Shown: one piece after another, positions 25,870 to 33,905 of the stretch
Layout of the letters: every line of letters begins with the position of its first letter
How positions within the stretch are numbered: the first letter of the stretch is position 1
Assembly (NCBI GenBank): GCA_044221555.1
Contig: JBGAOY010000020.1
Span: forward strand, 12,524-76,523
DNA length: 64,000 nt
Reading direction: 5' to 3'
From: JAEUJM01 sp044221555
Lineage (GTDB): Bacteria; Actinomycetota; Acidimicrobiia; Acidimicrobiales; DATDAH01
Translations under genes and position numbers: made by a program
The notes under the pieces: generated by a model
Told to the model about the DNA's origin: nothing
Seen by the model: the letters and a program-made list of their open reading frames with translations, nothing else
Databases searched by the model: none

Positions 25870-25891
25870 GACTAATAGTCGGGTTGACCAT
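25870..25891. promoter_or_regulatory. Overlapping dyads between VWA and Nudix genes
   Basis: GACTA-A-TAGTC (25870-25880) is a perfect 11-bp palindrome, overlapped by ATAGTC-GGGTT-GACCAT (25875-25891), an inverted repeat with one mismatch. Position in the 101-bp divergent interval fits an operator of the NrtR-like Nudix regulator. Confidence 0.45.
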
Positions 25892-25945
25892 AACCGTTCG
25901 AGGAGAAAGTGCCAACCTGACTCGAACTGGTTGTACGTTGGCGGT

Positions 25946-26806
25946 GTGACCGCCGGAACCGCCCCGGACGGGTACCGGCCGGAGGACTATCCGCCCTTCG
26001 CCGTCACCGTCGACATCGTGGTGCTCACCCTGGTGAACCAGCGCCTCCACGTCCTGCTGGTGCAGCGCCACGGTGAGCCCTTCGCCGGTGCCTGGGCCCT
26101 GCCTGGCGGCTTCGTCAAGGAGGCCGAGTCGCTCGAGGACGCCGCCGACCGCGAGCTGCAGGAGGAGACCGGGGTCGAGGCGGCCGAGCACCTCGAACAA
26201 CTCGGCGCCTACGGCGAGCCCGACCGCGACCCCCGCATGCGGGTGGTGACGGTCGCCTACCTCGCGGTGCTGCGCCACGTCGACGGCCTGCGCGCCGGCG
26301 GCGACGCCGCCGACACCGCGCTCGTGCCCGTCGCCGACGTGCTGTCCACCCGCCGCCGCCCGCTGGCGTTCGACCACCGGCGCATCCTCACCGACGCCGT
26401 CGCCCGCCTCAGCGAGCAACTCGAGCACACCTCGCTGGCCACCGCCTTCGTGGGCCCCGAGTTCACCCTCTCGGAGCTGCGCACGGTCTACGAGGCCAGC
26501 TGGGACACCCCCCTCGACCCCGGCAACTTCCGGCGCCACATGCTGCGCGCCGACATCCTGTCGCCCACGGGCGAGACCCGGCCGCCCGGGCCCGAGGGCG
26601 GCAAGCCCGGCGAGGTGTACCGGGTGGAGGTGCCGGCCAGCGCGCCGCTCCCCCGCCCCCTGCGACGCCCCGAGCGGGCCCGACCCGCGGCTGCCGCCGC
26701 GGCGCCGGCGCCCCCGGCGGCCGCCGCGCCCCACCAGGCGGCGAAGGCCGGGCCCGACGACGAGGACGAGAGGTCGCGCCGGCGCCGACGGCGACCCGAC
26801 GCCTGA
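25946..26806 (+). CDS. Nudix-fold regulator with C-terminal winged helix (NrtR-like)
   Basis: 286 residues from GTG 25946. A complete Nudix box GX5EX7RELQEETG follows AWALPGGF, and a winged-helix domain begins near FVGPEFTLSELRTVYEASWDTPLDPGNFRRHML, as in NrtR-type regulators of NAD metabolism and related sugar-nucleotide sensors. The tail is an Ala/Pro-rich linker ending in basic RSRRRRRRPDA. A -10 element TACGTT (25934-25939) is 6 bases upstream, so probably leaderless. With an intact box, catalysis cannot be excluded. Confidence 0.85.
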   Translation: MTAGTAPDGYRPEDYPPFAVTVDIVVLTLVNQRLHVLLVQRHGEPFAGAWALPGGFVKEAESLEDAADRELQEETGVEAAEHLEQLGAYGEPDRDPRMRVVTVAYLAVLRHVDGLRAGGDAADTALVPVADVLSTRRRPLAFDHRRILTDAVARLSEQLEHTSLATAFVGPEFTLSELRTVYEASWDTPLDPGNFRRHMLRADILSPTGETRPPGPEGGKPGEVYRVEVPASAPLPRPLRRPERARPAAAAAAPAPPAAAAPHQAAKAGPDDEDERSRRRRRRPDA

Positions 26807-27410
26807 CCCGGCCCGGCGCCCCTCCCCCGGCTGGCCGATTCTCGACGCACTGGCTGTCGCAGAATGGTTGCCCAACGGCGCGAACGACGGGCGAGGTGGC
26901 TCGGGTCTCGTCCTCTGGTGCCGTTCGGCCCGGTGCTGGGTGCGGTGACGAGGGCGGCGACACGGGCCATCGGCGGGGGTATGGCCGGATCGGGGCCAAG
27001 ATGCCACTCTCCGTGTTCGAAGGGGCGTCGGTGCCCAAACTCGACGCAATGACCCTCGGAAAACGGCAGCTATGTCGTCGAGTTCGGCGGGGGCGGGCCC
27101 GGTGGACACCGAGGGTGAGATCCGCCGCGCGGCCGGCCCCCTTCTTCGCGCCGCTCCGCCCGCGGCGCGCCGATCGGGACCCAGACGAGGGGCTCGGCGG
27201 AGAGGCGCCTGGTCAGATCCGGTGCCGTGCGCCTGATGAGATGACCGGCCACGCCCGCGACTCGATTCCGCGACAACCTGACTAGTTGGCCGTCGCTCTC
27301 CGACAGCCACTGCGTCGAGACCGCGAGGTTGGGATAGACGCCACGCCGGGATGCGGGGCGGCGCCCCCACCCGGCAGCAGGTCCGGCGGGCGCCTGCTGG
27401 AAGGACGGCG
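26807..27410 (+). other. 604-bp interval without a convincing gene
   Basis: Open frames here lack ribosome sites, known motifs and the codon bias of neighbours. It is locally less GC-biased at third positions, and I see no tRNA, riboswitch or transposon ends. Together with the deleted nitroreductase that follows, it may be decayed sequence. Confidence 0.5.
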
Positions 27411-27839
27411 ATGCCCGGCACCACCGACGACGTCTGGGAGGGGCTGGCGACGGCGCGCTCCATCCGCCGCTTCACCGACGAGCCGGTCGGCGACGAGGTG
27501 CTGGACCGCTGCCTCGAGGCCGCCACCTGGGCCCCGAACGGCACCAACGTCCAGGCGTGGCGCTTCGCCGTGCTGCGCTCGCCCGAGGTGCGGGCGGTGG
27601 TGGCCGAGGCCGCCCGCGCCCAGGGCCTCGGCACCTGCCTCACGAGCTGGGCCAACCACGGAGGCGAGGCGCTGCTTCGGGAGGCCGTCGGCATACCCGA
27701 GGGGTGGCTGTTGGCCGGCCACGTCGTGGTCGCCTGGCCCCGCGGCGCCCACGGCCCGGTCCGGCGCCGCCCCCTCGCCGACGTCGTGTTCCACGACCAC
27801 TGGGACGACGCCGAGGTCCTCCGCACCGGCTGGCGCTGA
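27411..27839 (+). CDS. Nitroreductase-family protein with internal deletion
   Basis: 142 residues from ATG 27411 (GGAAGG upstream). The N-terminus (ARSIRRFTDEPVGDEVLDRCLEAATWAPNGTNVQAWRF) and C-terminus (LGTCLTSWANHGGEALLREAVGIPEGW...HGPVRRRPLADVVFHDHWD) are clearly nitroreductase and nearly contiguous: VRAVVAEA joins directly to ARAQGLGTCLTSW. Family members have about 50-60 more residues here, covering helices of the dimer interface and FMN pocket. The frame is kept, so it is an in-frame deletion; the protein is probably inactive or altered. Confidence 0.75.
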   Translation: MPGTTDDVWEGLATARSIRRFTDEPVGDEVLDRCLEAATWAPNGTNVQAWRFAVLRSPEVRAVVAEAARAQGLGTCLTSWANHGGEALLREAVGIPEGWLLAGHVVVAWPRGAHGPVRRRPLADVVFHDHWDDAEVLRTGWR

Positions 27840-27846
27840 CCCGCCG

Positions 27847-27865
27847 CGGCCACGGACCGTGGCCG
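27847..27865 (+). terminator. Hairpin after the nitroreductase gene
   Basis: CGGCCACGG-A-CCGTGGCCG, perfect 9-bp arms beginning 8 bp after the stop codon. GC-rich with no T tract; terminator role is inferred from position. Confidence 0.4.
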
Positions 27866-27887
27866 TTCGGAGCGGCAAGGACCGAGG

Positions 27888-27927
27888 TGGAGGAACTACC
27901 CGTCACCGGTGACTGGTAGTTCCTCCA
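27888..27927. terminator. 40-bp near-perfect palindrome before the SNF2 gene
   Basis: Outer arms TGGAGGAACTACC / GGTAGTTCCTCCA (13 bp, 27888-27900 and 27915-27927) enclose the 12-bp palindrome GTCACCGGTGAC; only the C27901/T27914 pair is mismatched. It is followed by TCTTGTTGT on the plus strand. Likely a strong terminator, or a cruciform or protein-binding element. Confidence 0.55.
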
Positions 27928-28054
27928 GGTCTTGTTGTCGCGGGGAATCGGCGGGAGGCCGACCACCCTCCGCAGCGACTGGGGACAGAGCGTCCGGAGG
28001 GCCCCGCCGCCCGGACGAGGGAGGGCCGACGGGGGCGGGTACGGTCCCCGGACG

Positions 28055-31012
28055 ATGGCCGACGCGTCCCTGCACGAGCTCGCCGGCCCTGCGGTGGCCG
28101 CGACGTTCGTCGCGGCCGACCCGCCGCGGGAGAGCTGGCTCGCCCTCTGGCCCCTCGCCGGAGGCGCCGAGGGCCGGGACGCGGCGCGCCGGCTGACCCC
28201 GGCCGACGAGCTGGAGCTGGCCGTCCCTGCCGGCACCCGGATCCGCCGCAAGAAGGTGCCGGTCCACCGGATCCCGCTCGCCGAGGCGCTCGACGCCCTC
28301 GTCGAGCTGCCGGCCGGCGCCGACGTCGGGCGCTCGGTGCGGGCGTGGGCGGCCGCGGCCCGCATCGCCGTCGAGCTCGTGGCCCGCGGTCGCCTCCAGC
28401 CCGGTGTCACCCCCACCGGTGCGGACACCTGGCGGGTCGGCCCCCTCGACCCCGACGACCACCGCCGCCGGGGCGAGCTGGCCCGGGCCCTGCCGCCAGA
28501 GGCCCATGCCATCGCCCTGGCCGGGCACCGCCCGGCGCGCGTCGGCTCGGCCGAGGCCGCGGTCGCCGCCTTCGCCGACGCGGTGGCCGACCTGCTCCCC
28601 CGCACCGCGTCGGCGGCGACGGCGGCGGGCCATGACGCGTTCGCGGCCGGGCCGAGCGGTGACACCGGTCCGGGCACCCACCTCGCCGGACCGGCGGTCG
28701 ACTGGCTCGCCGGCCTCCGGCCCTCGGCAGACGCCGTCATGGTCGCGCTGCGCCTCGAACCGCCGCTCGACGAGGAGGACCCCTTCCGAGCGGCGCTGCA
28801 GCTCCAGAGCGCCACCGACCCCTCGCTCGTCCTCGATGCCGCCGACCTCTGGACGGCGCCCGACGTGGTGCTCGAGCGCTTCCCCGACGGCGAGACCGAT
28901 CTCCTCCTCGCCCTGCGCCGCGGCGCCCGCACGTGGCCGCCGCTGCAGCGCCTGCTCGACGAGGCGCGGCCCACCGCCCTCGAGGTGAGCGACGAGGAGG
29001 CCGACGACCTGCTCGGCCCCGTGGTCGACGACCTCGCCGGCGCCGGCATCCAGGTGCTGTGGCCCAAGGAGCTGGTGGACGACCTGGCCCTCACCGCGGT
29101 GGCGTCACCCACCCCCAGCCCCGCCGGTGTGGCCGACACCGGGTTCTCCCTGGAGGACCTGCTCGAGCTGCGCTGGACCGCCACCCTCGACGGGGAGGCG
29201 CTCACCGCCGCCGAGCTGGCCGCCCTGGCCGACGCCAAGCGACCGGTGGTGCGCCTGCGGGGCCGCTGGGTGCGGGCCGATCCCGAGCGCCTGGCCCGCC
29301 TCCGCCAGCGTCGTCGCCTCAGCGCCGGCGAGGTGCTGGCCGCCTCCCTCAGCGGCGAGCTGGTGGTGGACGGCGAGACCCTCGAGGTCGAGCTCGAGGG
29401 ACCCCTGGCGGGGCTCACCGAGCGCCTCGCCGCGTTCGACCCGGCCCACGCCCTCCCGGCGCCGGCGGGACTCGACGCCGACCTCCGCCCGTACCAGCAG
29501 CGGGGCGTGGCGTGGCTGGCGGAGATGGCCGACCTGGGCCTCGGCGGCGTGCTGGCCGACGACATGGGCCTCGGCAAGACCGTCCAGCTCCTCGCCCTCC
29601 ACCTGCACCGCCACCCGCCCGGCGAGCGCGCCAGCGATACCGGCAGCGATACCGGCAGTGCCGCCGACCGCGCCGACCGCCCCACGCTCGTGGTGTGCCC
29701 CGCCTCGGTGCTGGCCAACTGGGAGCGAGAGGCCGCCCGATTCGCGCCCTCGATCCCGGTCCGCCGCTACCACGGCGCCGGCCGCAGCCTGGACGGGCTC
29801 GCCCCCGACGAGATCGTGGTCGCCACCTACGGCATGGTCCGCCGCGACGCCGAGCGCCTGGCCGGCGTGCACTGGGGCCTCATCGCCGCCGACGAGGCCC
29901 AGGCCGTCAAGAACCCCCTGGCCCGCACGGCCAAGGCGCTGCGCCGCCTCCCCGCCGACGCCCGCTTCGCCCTCACCGGCACGCCGGTGGAGAATCGCCT
30001 GACCGAGCTGTGGGCACTCCTCGACTGGACCACGCCCGGCCTGCTCGGCCCCCTCGAGCCCTTCCGCCGGAAGGTGGCGCTGCCCATCGAGCGCTACCGC
30101 GACCCCGAGGTCACCGAGGCCCTCACCCGGGTCACCCGACCGTTCCTGCTGCGCCGTCGCAAGAGCGACCCCGCCATCGTCCCCGAGCTGCCGCCGAAGA
30201 CCGAGGTCGACCGCGTGGTCCCGCTGAGCGTCGAGCAGGCCTCGCTCTACAAGGCGGTCACCGAGGAGGCCCTCGCCACCATCGCCGAGAGCGAGGGCAT
30301 CGAGCGGCGCGGCCTCGTCCTCAAGCTGCTGACCGCCCTGAAGCAGATCTGCAACCACCCGGCCCAGTACCTGCACCAGCCCGGGCCCTCCTCCCGCTCT
30401 GCGGGGCCGCTCGGGCCCTCCTCCCGCTCTGCGGGGCCGCTCGGGCCCTTGGCCGGCCGCTCGGGCAAGCTCGACGCCACCGTCGAGCTGCTCGACATCA
30501 TCGCCGACGAGGGCGCCGCCGCCCTCGTGTTCACCCAGTACGTCGAGATGGGCCGCCTGCTCGAGACGCACCTCGGCGGCCACGGCCTGCGCACGTTCTT
30601 CCTCCACGGATCGCTCGGCGTGCGCCGCCGCCAGGAGCTGGTCGACCGCTTCCAGGCCGGCGAGGCCGACGCCTTCGTCATCTCGCTCAAGGCGGGCGGC
30701 ACCGGCCTCAACCTCACCCGGGCCAGCCACGTGGTGCACTTCGACCGTTGGTGGAACCCCGCGGTGGAGGACCAGGCCAGCGACCGGGCGTGGCGCATCG
30801 GCCAGGACCGGCCCGTCACCGTCCACCGCCTGATCTGCGAGGGCACGGTGGAGGACCGCATCGCCGCCCTCCTGGAGGACAAGCGGGCCCTCGCCGACGC
30901 GGTGGTGGGCAGCGGCGAGGGCTGGATCTCCGAGCTCGACGACCGTGCCCTCGCAGACCTGGTCCGCCTCGCGGAGCCCCCCTCCGATGCCCCGAACGGC
31001 GGCGACGTGTGA
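28055..31012 (+). CDS. SNF2-family DEAD/DEAH-like helicase
   Basis: 985 residues. About 480 N-terminal residues precede the Swi2/Snf2 ATPase core: LRPYQQRGVAWLAEM, motif I DDMGLGKTVQ, motif II DEAQ, motif III ALTGTPVENRLTELWALL, then the helicase C domain with FLHGSLG, ISLKAGGTGLNL and the QxxxRxxRIGQ-like SDRAWRIGQ. A -10 TACGGT (28040-28045) lies 9 bases before the ATG. A 30-bp duplication gives a repeated GPSSRSAGPL in the insertion before the second lobe. Overlaps the SWIM gene start by one base. Such pairs are common; DNA remodelling or repair is inferred. Confidence 0.95.
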   Translation: MADASLHELAGPAVAATFVAADPPRESWLALWPLAGGAEGRDAARRLTPADELELAVPAGTRIRRKKVPVHRIPLAEALDALVELPAGADVGRSVRAWAAAARIAVELVARGRLQPGVTPTGADTWRVGPLDPDDHRRRGELARALPPEAHAIALAGHRPARVGSAEAAVAAFADAVADLLPRTASAATAAGHDAFAAGPSGDTGPGTHLAGPAVDWLAGLRPSADAVMVALRLEPPLDEEDPFRAALQLQSATDPSLVLDAADLWTAPDVVLERFPDGETDLLLALRRGARTWPPLQRLLDEARPTALEVSDEEADDLLGPVVDDLAGAGIQVLWPKELVDDLALTAVASPTPSPAGVADTGFSLEDLLELRWTATLDGEALTAAELAALADAKRPVVRLRGRWVRADPERLARLRQRRRLSAGEVLAASLSGELVVDGETLEVELEGPLAGLTERLAAFDPAHALPAPAGLDADLRPYQQRGVAWLAEMADLGLGGVLADDMGLGKTVQLLALHLHRHPPGERASDTGSDTGSAADRADRPTLVVCPASVLANWEREAARFAPSIPVRRYHGAGRSLDGLAPDEIVVATYGMVRRDAERLAGVHWGLIAADEAQAVKNPLARTAKALRRLPADARFALTGTPVENRLTELWALLDWTTPGLLGPLEPFRRKVALPIERYRDPEVTEALTRVTRPFLLRRRKSDPAIVPELPPKTEVDRVVPLSVEQASLYKAVTEEALATIAESEGIERRGLVLKLLTALKQICNHPAQYLHQPGPSSRSAGPLGPSSRSAGPLGPLAGRSGKLDATVELLDIIADEGAAALVFTQYVEMGRLLETHLGGHGLRTFFLHGSLGVRRRQELVDRFQAGEADAFVISLKAGGTGLNLTRASHVVHFDRWWNPAVEDQASDRAWRIGQDRPVTVHRLICEGTVEDRIAALLEDKRALADAVVGSGEGWISELDDRALADLVRLAEPPSDAPNGGDV
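30382..30441 (+). repeat. Two exact 30-bp tandem copies inside the SNF2 gene
   Basis: Copies at 30382-30411 and 30412-30441 are identical and in frame, adding ten residues (GPSSRSAGPL) in a variable loop. A smaller repeat around 29632 encodes SDTGSDTGS. Recent slippage or duplication. Confidence 0.9.
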
Positions 31013-32235
31013 TGGTGCCGCGCCGGACCTTCGGGAACACCTGGTGGGGGGCGGCGTGGGTCGACGCCCTCGAGCACCGAGCCCAGCTCGACCCCAACCG
31101 GTTGCCCCGGGGCCGTACCTACGCCCGCCAGGACCGGGTGGAGCGTCTGGCGGTGGAACCGGGGGCCGTCACCGCGTTCGTGCACGGCAGCAGGTCGGTG
31201 CCCTACCGCGTGCGCCTCGGTGTCCGCGCCTTCACCGACGACGAGTGGCACCGCGCCCTCGATGCCATCGCCGCTCGGGCGGGGCACGCCGCCGCCCTGC
31301 TCGACGGCGAGCTCGACCCCGGGATCGTCGAGGACGTCGGGGCGGCCGGCGTCGACCTGCTGCCCCAGGCCGGCGAGCTGCGCCCGGACTGCTCGTGCCC
31401 CGACTGGGCCAACCCCTGCAAGCACGCCGCCGCGGTCTGCTACCTCACCGCCGACCTGCTCGACGACGATCCGTTCGCCCTGTTCCTCCTCCGGGGGCGC
31501 GCCCGGGACGAGGTGCTGGCCGAGGTCCGTCGCCGGCGCTCGGGGGCGGCCGCCGGGGGGTCCGCCGCACCGGGCGCCGCTCGCCCCGACACCGCGGCCG
31601 GGGCCGACGCCGAGGCCGATCCCGGTGTGCCCGCCCGCGACGCCTGGGCGTGGGCGCCGGTGGACCCGCCCCGGCCGCCCGCGCCCCGCTCCGCGCCGGG
31701 TCGACCGGCACCGTGGGCCACCGATCCGCCCGACGGCGCGCCGTTCAGCGCCGCCGGCCTCCACGAACTGGCCGCCGACGCGGCCGAGCGGGCCTGGGCC
31801 ATGACCCAGGGCGACGGCCGCTCGGGCCTGGCCGACGCCGACACGCCCGACCTGGCCCGGCGCGCCGCCGGCGCGCTGGGAACCGACCGCTGGCCGCACC
31901 TCGCCGAGCAGGCCGGTGCCGACGCCCCCGCCCTCTCCCACACCGCCAAGGCCTGGCGCTACGGGGGCGAGGCTGCGCTGGCCGCGCTGGTCGAGCCGGC
32001 GTGGCGGCCCGAGCCGGTGGTGATGGCCGCGGCCCGCGACGCGGTGGGCGCCGCGCTGCACCGCTACGGCGCCGTCGCGGTCGATCGGAACCGGCTCACG
32101 ATCCCGGCGATCGACGTGCAGCTCCGCCTCGCCCGCGACGGTCGCTGGTGGCGCTTCGAGAAGCGCGCGGGCCGGTGGGAGCTGGCCGCACCGCCGGCGC
32201 TCGACCCAGACGACCTGATCCTCTCGCCCCTGTAG
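31012..32235 (+). CDS. SWIM zinc-finger protein
   Basis: 407 residues from ATG 31012, sharing a base with the SNF2 stop (TGATG); a GTG three bases earlier is also possible. The start FGNTWWGAAWVDALE and the SWIM motif CSCPDWANPCKHAAAVCYL (CxCxnCxH) are the usual features of the partner of SNF2 helicases. A disordered Ala/Pro-rich region follows, then a domain with AWRYGGEAALAALVEPAW. Binds DNA or protein by family analogy; works with the preceding helicase. Confidence 0.92.
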   Translation: MVPRRTFGNTWWGAAWVDALEHRAQLDPNRLPRGRTYARQDRVERLAVEPGAVTAFVHGSRSVPYRVRLGVRAFTDDEWHRALDAIAARAGHAAALLDGELDPGIVEDVGAAGVDLLPQAGELRPDCSCPDWANPCKHAAAVCYLTADLLDDDPFALFLLRGRARDEVLAEVRRRRSGAAAGGSAAPGAARPDTAAGADAEADPGVPARDAWAWAPVDPPRPPAPRSAPGRPAPWATDPPDGAPFSAAGLHELAADAAERAWAMTQGDGRSGLADADTPDLARRAAGALGTDRWPHLAEQAGADAPALSHTAKAWRYGGEAALAALVEPAWRPEPVVMAAARDAVGAALHRYGAVAVDRNRLTIPAIDVQLRLARDGRWWRFEKRAGRWELAAPPALDPDDLILSPL

Positions 32236-32356
32236 TCGCCGGAGGGCGGCGGCGGGCGCGGTGGCCGCGACGGGCCCCGACGGGCGCCGACGGGCGCCGG
32301 CCGCCTGTCACACACCCTGCATACGGTGTCCCGAGGAGACGAGGGAGGCACCCAGG

Positions 32357-33088
32357 GTGACACCAGACCGGGCCCGGCGGCTACCGGCCTACGGCTTCGA
32401 CATCGAGACCGACACGACCACCGACGGCCTCGATCCCGCGGCGAGCCGGATCAACGCGGTGGCGGTGGCGGGCCACGGCTGGGTGCAGGTCTTCGCCGGC
32501 GCCGAGCACCGGCTGCTCAGCGACGTCGACCGGTTCCTGGCCCGGCTGCCCACCGGCCACCTGGTCAGCTGGAACGGCGCCGCGTTCGACTTCCCCTTCC
32601 TCCACGACCGCGCCACGGCCGCCGGCGTGCCCCTCGGGCTGCGCATCGAGCCCGACGCGCGCCTCCTGCTCACCCATCAGCCGCTGGCCGGCCACCGCCT
32701 CGCCTACCAGGTGCGGTGGTGGGGCCACGGGCACATCGACGCCTACCTGGAGCTGCGGTCCACCGCCCACCGGGTGGGCAGCTCGGCCCGCCTCAAGGCC
32801 TTCGCCGCCCTCAACGGGATCGGCTGCGTCGAGCACGACTACGAGCGGCTGGCCGACCTCACCCCCGAGGGCCTGGCGGCCTACGTGGCCAGCGACGCCG
32901 CGGCCGCGCTGGTGCTCGCCGACCGCTACGGGCTGACCGGCTCGCTGCTCGGCAGCGATCCCCCTCCCGGGCCCGGCCCGCGGGTCAGCCCGTCGCCCGG
33001 TCCAGCAGCCGGCGCGCCGCCCGTGCCGGCAGGTCCACCAGGTCGGGCGGGGACAGCACCCGGGCCTCGGGGCCGGCCCGCAGCATGA
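32357..33088 (+). CDS. DEDD-type 3'-5' exonuclease-like protein
   Basis: 243 residues from GTG 32357 (GAGGGAGG 8 bases upstream). RNase H-like fold with motif I YGFDIETD, motif II VSWNGAAFDFPFLHDRA and motif III AAYVASDAAAALVLADRYG; the acidic residues of the DEDD set are present. Resembles the predicted exonuclease related to the PolB proofreading domain. The last about 35 residues are Pro/Gly/Ala-rich and are encoded antisense to the 3' end of pafC (104-bp overlap), so the tail may be a by-product of a lost stop. Confidence 0.82.
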   Translation: MTPDRARRLPAYGFDIETDTTTDGLDPAASRINAVAVAGHGWVQVFAGAEHRLLSDVDRFLARLPTGHLVSWNGAAFDFPFLHDRATAAGVPLGLRIEPDARLLLTHQPLAGHRLAYQVRWWGHGHIDAYLELRSTAHRVGSSARLKAFAALNGIGCVEHDYERLADLTPEGLAAYVASDAAAALVLADRYGLTGSLLGSDPPPGPGPRVSPSPGPAAGAPPVPAGPPGRAGTAPGPRGRPAA

Positions 33089-33905
33089 GCCGCTCGAGCC
33101 AGGTCGTGCCCACCACGGCCAGCACCAGCTCGGTGCTGCCGTCGGCGTGCCGGGCCACCTCGTCGGCGGGGTACACCTCGGCCATCCAGGCCGCCGACGC
33201 GGGCAGCAGCACCCGCACGGCCACGGCCTCGGGCGGCACGTCGTACGACGAGGGCGGGGCCAGCTCCACGGTTCTGGTGAACGGGTCCCCAGTGGGGCGG
33301 ACGTCTCGGATGCGGCTCACACGGAACTTGCGCACGGAGCACCGATCGTGGTCCCAGGCGTCGAGGTACCACTCCCCGTCCACCAGCGCCACCCGCAGCG
33401 GGTCGACGCGGCGGTCGGTCACCTCGTCGCGCCACGCCGAGTAGTAGGTGAGCTCGACCGTCTCGTCGGCCTCGCACGCGGCGTGCACGGCGGCCCGCCA
33501 CGGCGGGTCGTCCACCACCACCTCCACCCCGGCCCGGTCGATGCCGAGCACCTCGGCCAAGCGGGTCAACGCCTCGTCCAGGGGCGCCGGGTGCACCAGG
33601 CCCCCGGCCAGCATGGCTTCGCCGGCGGTCAGCACGGCCAGGCCCTCGGCACGCGACAACGGCAGCGGTCGGCGCAGGTAGTCGGGCAGGTCGGCCACCA
33701 CACGGTCGTCGTCGTCCACGTAGAGGTCGATCGGCTCGTAGGCCGACGGGCCACACATCGACACCAGCACCAGCTCGGCGCGCATCCGGTCCACCGACAG
33801 CCCGAACCGGCCGGCGAGCTCCCCCACGGTGGCGCCCCCCTCCTCGTGCAGGAACGCCAGCACCGACAGCATGCGCCGCAGCCGTTCGGCCATCCCCGGC
33901 CTCAC
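32985..33905 (-). CDS. pafC: WYL-domain regulator PafC-like
   Basis: 306 residues. N-terminal winged helix (RRMLSVLAFLHEEGGATVGELAGRFGLSVDRMRAEL), central WYL domain (VELTYYSAWRDEVTDRRVDPLRVALVDGEWYLDAW) and C-terminal WCX extension. In mycobacteria PafB and PafC form the LexA/RecA-independent DNA-damage activator. GTG overlaps the pafB stop (GTGA). Its 3' end overlaps the exonuclease gene on the other strand. Confidence 0.9.
   Translation of the reverse strand: MRPGMAERLRRMLSVLAFLHEEGGATVGELAGRFGLSVDRMRAELVLVSMCGPSAYEPIDLYVDDDDRVVADLPDYLRRPLPLSRAEGLAVLTAGEAMLAGGLVHPAPLDEALTRLAEVLGIDRAGVEVVVDDPPWRAAVHAACEADETVELTYYSAWRDEVTDRRVDPLRVALVDGEWYLDAWDHDRCSVRKFRVSRIRDVRPTGDPFTRTVELAPPSSYDVPPEAVAVRVLLPASAAWMAEVYPADEVARHADGSTELVLAVVGTTWLERLMLRAGPEARVLSPPDLVDLPARAARRLLDRATG

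Noticed and set aside
26896..27285. A 129-codon open frame in the gap before the nitroreductase
   Set aside because: Arg-rich composition, no ribosome site or -10, and no recognisable fold; other frames are similarly open.
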